The notes beneath the pieces are model-generated. The model was given only the letters and a program-made list of their open reading frames with translations, was not told the origin of the DNA and did not search any database. From contig JBBRLR010000011.1 of the NCBI GenBank assembly GCA_038231255.1, positions 10,327 through 74,326 of the forward strand: DNA of 64,000 nt. The letters are read 5' to 3'. The position numbers and the translations under genes are program-made. Position 1 is the stretch's first letter. Every line of letters starts with the position of its first letter. The DNA is from JALYUS01 sp038231255 (GTDB lineage: Bacteria > Chloroflexota > Chloroflexia > Thermomicrobiales > JALYUS01). Shown here one piece after another: positions 61,781 through 64,000 of the stretch.

Positions 61781-62647
61781 ATGCGAATCGGTGTCACATT
61801 CCCCCAGAATGAGATCACGGCGGACCCGATTGCCGTGCGCGATTACGCGCAGGCGGCGGAAGGGCTTGGCTACACGCATCTGCTCGCCTATGACCATGTC
61901 GTCGGCGCGGACATCACGAACCGACCGGACTGGCGCGGGCCGTATACGACCGCGAGTCTCTTCCACGAACCGTTTGTGCTCTTCGGCTACCTCGCGGGGT
62001 TGACGACGCGCCTCGAATTCGTGCCGGGCGTCATCATTTTGCCGCAGCGGCAAACCGTCCTCGTCGCGAAGCAGGCGGCGGAAGTGGATGTGCTGACGGG
62101 CGGGCAGTTCCGGCTCGGCATCGGCGTCGGCTGGAATGAGGTTGAATATGAGGCGCTGAACGAGGATTTCGGCAATCGCGGCAAGCGGAGCGAGGAGCAG
62201 ATCACGGTGCTCCGCGCGCTCTTCACCGACGAGGTCGTGACGTTTCACGGCAAGTGGCACCACGTCGAGGCGGCGGGACTCAACCCGATGCCCTTGCAGC
62301 GGCCGATCCCGATCTGGATCGGCGGCAGTTCCGAGGCGACGCTGAAGCGCGTTGGCGAGATGGGTGACGGCTGGTTCCCGCAGCGCCCGCCGGACGAGAC
62401 GGCGCGCGAGATGGTCGAGAAGACGCGGGAGTATGCGCGGGCCGCCGGGCGCGACCCGGCGACAATCGGCTTCGAGGCGCGCGTCAGCATCGCGGGCGCG
62501 ACCCCGGACGAGTGGGCGCGGCAGGTCGAGGGTTGGCGCGCAATCGGGGCGACGCACCTGACGGTCAACACGATGAAGGCCGGGCTAAATTCTCCCCAGG
62601 AGCACATTGACGCGATCCGCCGCTTTACGGAAGCAGTCGGCGCGTGA
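61781..62647 (+). CDS. LLM-class flavin/F420-dependent oxidoreductase
   Basis: 288 aa, ATG preceded by AAGGAGG. A TIM-barrel enzyme of the luciferase-like monooxygenase group: MRIGVTFPQNEITADPIAVRDYAQAAEGLGYTHLLAYDHVVG (about 1-42), LEFVPGVIILPQRQTVLVAKQAAEVDVLTGGQFRLGIGVGWNEVEYEALNEDF (about 82-134) and GGSSEATLKRVGEMGDGWFP (about 180-199). The signature fits TIGR-type F420-dependent subgroups. Cofactor use cannot be proven from sequence. It follows the SAF-domain gene by 63 bases and may share its transcript. Confidence 0.88.
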   Translation: MRIGVTFPQNEITADPIAVRDYAQAAEGLGYTHLLAYDHVVGADITNRPDWRGPYTTASLFHEPFVLFGYLAGLTTRLEFVPGVIILPQRQTVLVAKQAAEVDVLTGGQFRLGIGVGWNEVEYEALNEDFGNRGKRSEEQITVLRALFTDEVVTFHGKWHHVEAAGLNPMPLQRPIPIWIGGSSEATLKRVGEMGDGWFPQRPPDETAREMVEKTREYARAAGRDPATIGFEARVSIAGATPDEWARQVEGWRAIGATHLTVNTMKAGLNSPQEHIDAIRRFTEAVGA

Positions 62648-62684
62648 TCTTCCCCCACGGCGGATGTGAGCGGAGTCTGCGGCC

Positions 62685-63536
62685 ATGACGCTGCGCACGA
62701 ATTACCACACGCACAGCCGCTACTGCGACGGCGAGGGCGAGATCGTCGAATACATCGAGGCCGCGCTCGCGGCGGGCCTCGATTCGTACGGCGTTTCCAG
62801 CCATGCCCCGTTGCCGGTGCCGACGCGCGACCCGTGGATGATGCGGCTCGACGATCTCCCCGCCTACTGCGCTGAGGTGGGCCAACTGCGAGACGAGTAC
62901 CGCGACCGGCTGCCGATCTTTCTCGCGCTCGAACTCGACTATGTGCCCGGCATGGAAGGGTTTATTCGCGAGCGGATTCTCCCGCACCACTTCGATTATT
63001 TCGTCGGCTCCGTCCATTTCGTCGGCATGGACGAGCGGGGTATGCCGTGGGAGATTGACGAGAGCGCGGAGCGGTTCGCCGCCGGTCTGGAAGGTGGCTG
63101 GCAGGGCGATGTGCGGCGCGCGTTCGAGCGGTACTTCGCGCTCCAACGCGAGATGGTCGGCATGCCGGGTGTCGCGATTGTCGGTCACATGGACAAGATG
63201 AAGATGTGGAACGAGGGCGACCGCTACTTCCGCGAAACGGACGACTGGTATGTCGCGGCGGTGGAGGAGACCTTGCGCGCCTTCAAAGCGGGCGGGTTGA
63301 TCGTCGAACTAAACACCTCCGGCCTTCGCAAAGCGATTGCCTCCCCGTTTCCCAGCCCGTGGGTGCTCGCCCGCTGCCGCGACCTCGACATCCCGATCAC
63401 CGTCACGGCCGACACCCACCGGCCCGCCGATGTCGCCGCCGGTTTCACCGAAGCCGCCGCTATCCTCCGCGATCTCGGCATCACCCATGTTGTGGCGCGT
63501 AACGGAGACCGCTGGGTGGCGCGCTCGGTTGATTGA
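62685..63536 (+). CDS. PHP-domain phosphatase, histidinol-phosphatase (HisK) type
   Basis: 283 aa. The PHP fold begins NYHTHSRYCDGEGEIVEYIEAALAAGLDSYGVSSHAPLP (about 5-43), giving the H-x-H metal motif and the later His (SSHAPL). Further metal ligands are in LALELDYVPG (near 87), VGSVHFVG (near 107), VGHMDKMKMW (near 165) and ADTHRPADVAAGF (near 240). It matches HisK-type histidinol-phosphate phosphatases. It starts 37 bases after the LLM gene. No other his gene is near, so a different phosphate substrate is possible. Confidence 0.85.
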   Translation: MTLRTNYHTHSRYCDGEGEIVEYIEAALAAGLDSYGVSSHAPLPVPTRDPWMMRLDDLPAYCAEVGQLRDEYRDRLPIFLALELDYVPGMEGFIRERILPHHFDYFVGSVHFVGMDERGMPWEIDESAERFAAGLEGGWQGDVRRAFERYFALQREMVGMPGVAIVGHMDKMKMWNEGDRYFRETDDWYVAAVEETLRAFKAGGLIVELNTSGLRKAIASPFPSPWVLARCRDLDIPITVTADTHRPADVAAGFTEAAAILRDLGITHVVARNGDRWVARSVD

Positions 63537-63613
63537 AACCTTTTGAGAGAGGCACTGCCGGTATTCGCACATTGCTGATCCGCACCGCACGGAGGAATCC
63601 TGTTGGATACCGA

Positions 63614-63737
63614 TATACTGAGAGTGACAACCCGGTGGATGAGCGCACCATGTGGGAGTGTGATTCGCGGCACCGAAAATGCATAGATTTGTGACCAGGA
63701 CTGCGGTTCAGTCACTATTTTCTCTGCATCGCGAGGC
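63614..63737 (+). promoter_or_regulatory. likely promoter and leader of the Ser/Thr kinase gene
   Basis: TATACT at 63614-63619 is a good -10 box; no clear -35 box is seen 17 bp upstream. Transcription would start near 63626, leaving a leader of about 110 nt. GCGAGGC just before the ATG is the ribosome site. The gap 63537-63613 shows nothing else. Confidence 0.45.
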
Positions 63738-64000
63738 ATGAACATCGTGCAGGGTTCGGATCAACAACGGATCGGCGAGCGGTACGAGTTGCGGCAATCC
63801 ATCGGGATTGGTGGGATGGCGCGCGTTTATCTCGCGCATGATCGCGTGCTGAACCGTGAGGTCGCCGTGAAAATCCTCAATCCGGCGCTCGCGGCCGATC
63901 CGCTCTTTGTCGAACGATTTCGCCGCGAGGCGCAGGCCGCCGCTGCGCTCAATCACCCGAACATCGTGACGATCTACGATACCGGCGCGACCGACGACAC
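63738..64000 (+). CDS. PknB-type serine/threonine protein kinase, N-terminal part (3' end outside window)
   Basis: Only the first 87 residues are in the window. It opens MNIVQGSDQQRIGERYELRQ, then the glycine-rich loop IGIGGMARVYLAHDRVL (about 21-37) and the VAVKIL lysine (near 44), followed by FVERFRREAQAAAALNHPNIVTIYDTG with the alpha-C Glu in RREAQ. This is the Hanks-type bacterial kinase pattern. PASTA or other C-terminal domains cannot be judged. The gene is cut by the window edge. Confidence 0.9.
   Translation, partial: MNIVQGSDQQRIGERYELRQSIGIGGMARVYLAHDRVLNREVAVKILNPALAADPLFVERFRREAQAAAALNHPNIVTIYDTGATDD

Overview
The window is GC-rich, densely coded chromosomal DNA with short intergenic gaps, many ATGA-type gene overlaps and strong Shine-Dalgarno sites. 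The gene set is a single-host bacterial core: a division and cell-wall (dcw) cluster, T-box leaders, an HspR/ClpB heat-shock unit with a HAIR-type operator, a cyanobacterial-type carotenoid desaturase and an F420-type oxidoreductase. Chloroflexota (Thermomicrobia-like) fits best. This is inferred from gene content and cannot be settled without a marker-gene tree. No prophage, insertion sequence, CRISPR array or rRNA was seen.

Layout. 1-11.2 kb is the dcw cluster in one co-directional run: murF (partial)-mraY-murD-ftsW-murC-murB-ddl-ftsQ-ftsA-ftsZ, then nrdR. murG is missing from its usual place between ftsW and murC. 11.8-16.1 kb holds thioredoxin, two GT4 glycosyltransferases and prephenate dehydratase. 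16.2-21.3 kb is the prkA-yeaH-spoVR operon. 21.3-25.4 kb has mltG-aroE, a candidate structured RNA upstream of them, and a PucR-type regulator. 25.4-34.4 kb is nitrogen assimilation: two glutamine synthetases around a large glutamate synthase that sits behind a T-box leader. 34.6-44.6 kb has miaA, hflX, a roadblock protein, purM and purH (purH behind a ZTP riboswitch), interleaved with two paralogous polytopic membrane proteins. 44.6-50 kb has rlmN-larC plus a small protein, a YugP-type metalloprotease and a carotenoid desaturase. 50-54 kb is hspR-clpB, a 53-aa membrane protein and an acetyltransferase. 54.4-57.3 kb is leuS with its T-box leader. 57.4-64 kb has a Rieske/DUF2231 fusion, a pyruvate-oxidase-like enzyme, a SAF-domain oxidoreductase, an LLM-class oxidoreductase, a PHP phosphatase and the start of a Ser/Thr kinase.

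The most unusual locus is the leuS leader. On the minus strand a promoter, a T-box Stem I with loop E and Leu codon CTC, an F-box, a complete tRNA-Ala(GGC) gene, a Stem III hairpin, a T-box antiterminator and an intrinsic terminator follow each other within about 360 nt. The tRNA gene therefore lies inside the riboswitch. The 129 nt left after subtracting the tRNA nearly equals the spacing in the gltB T-box leader of the same window, so the tRNA looks inserted. The window also carries at least seven families of palindromic intergenic repeats, one of which seems to have been absorbed in frame into gltB.

Regulatory RNA is prominent: two T-boxes (leuS, gltB), a ZTP riboswitch (purH) and an unassigned structured RNA ahead of mltG. 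Recurrent -10 boxes of the form TACACT/TATACT/TATAGT suggest an ordinary housekeeping sigma factor.
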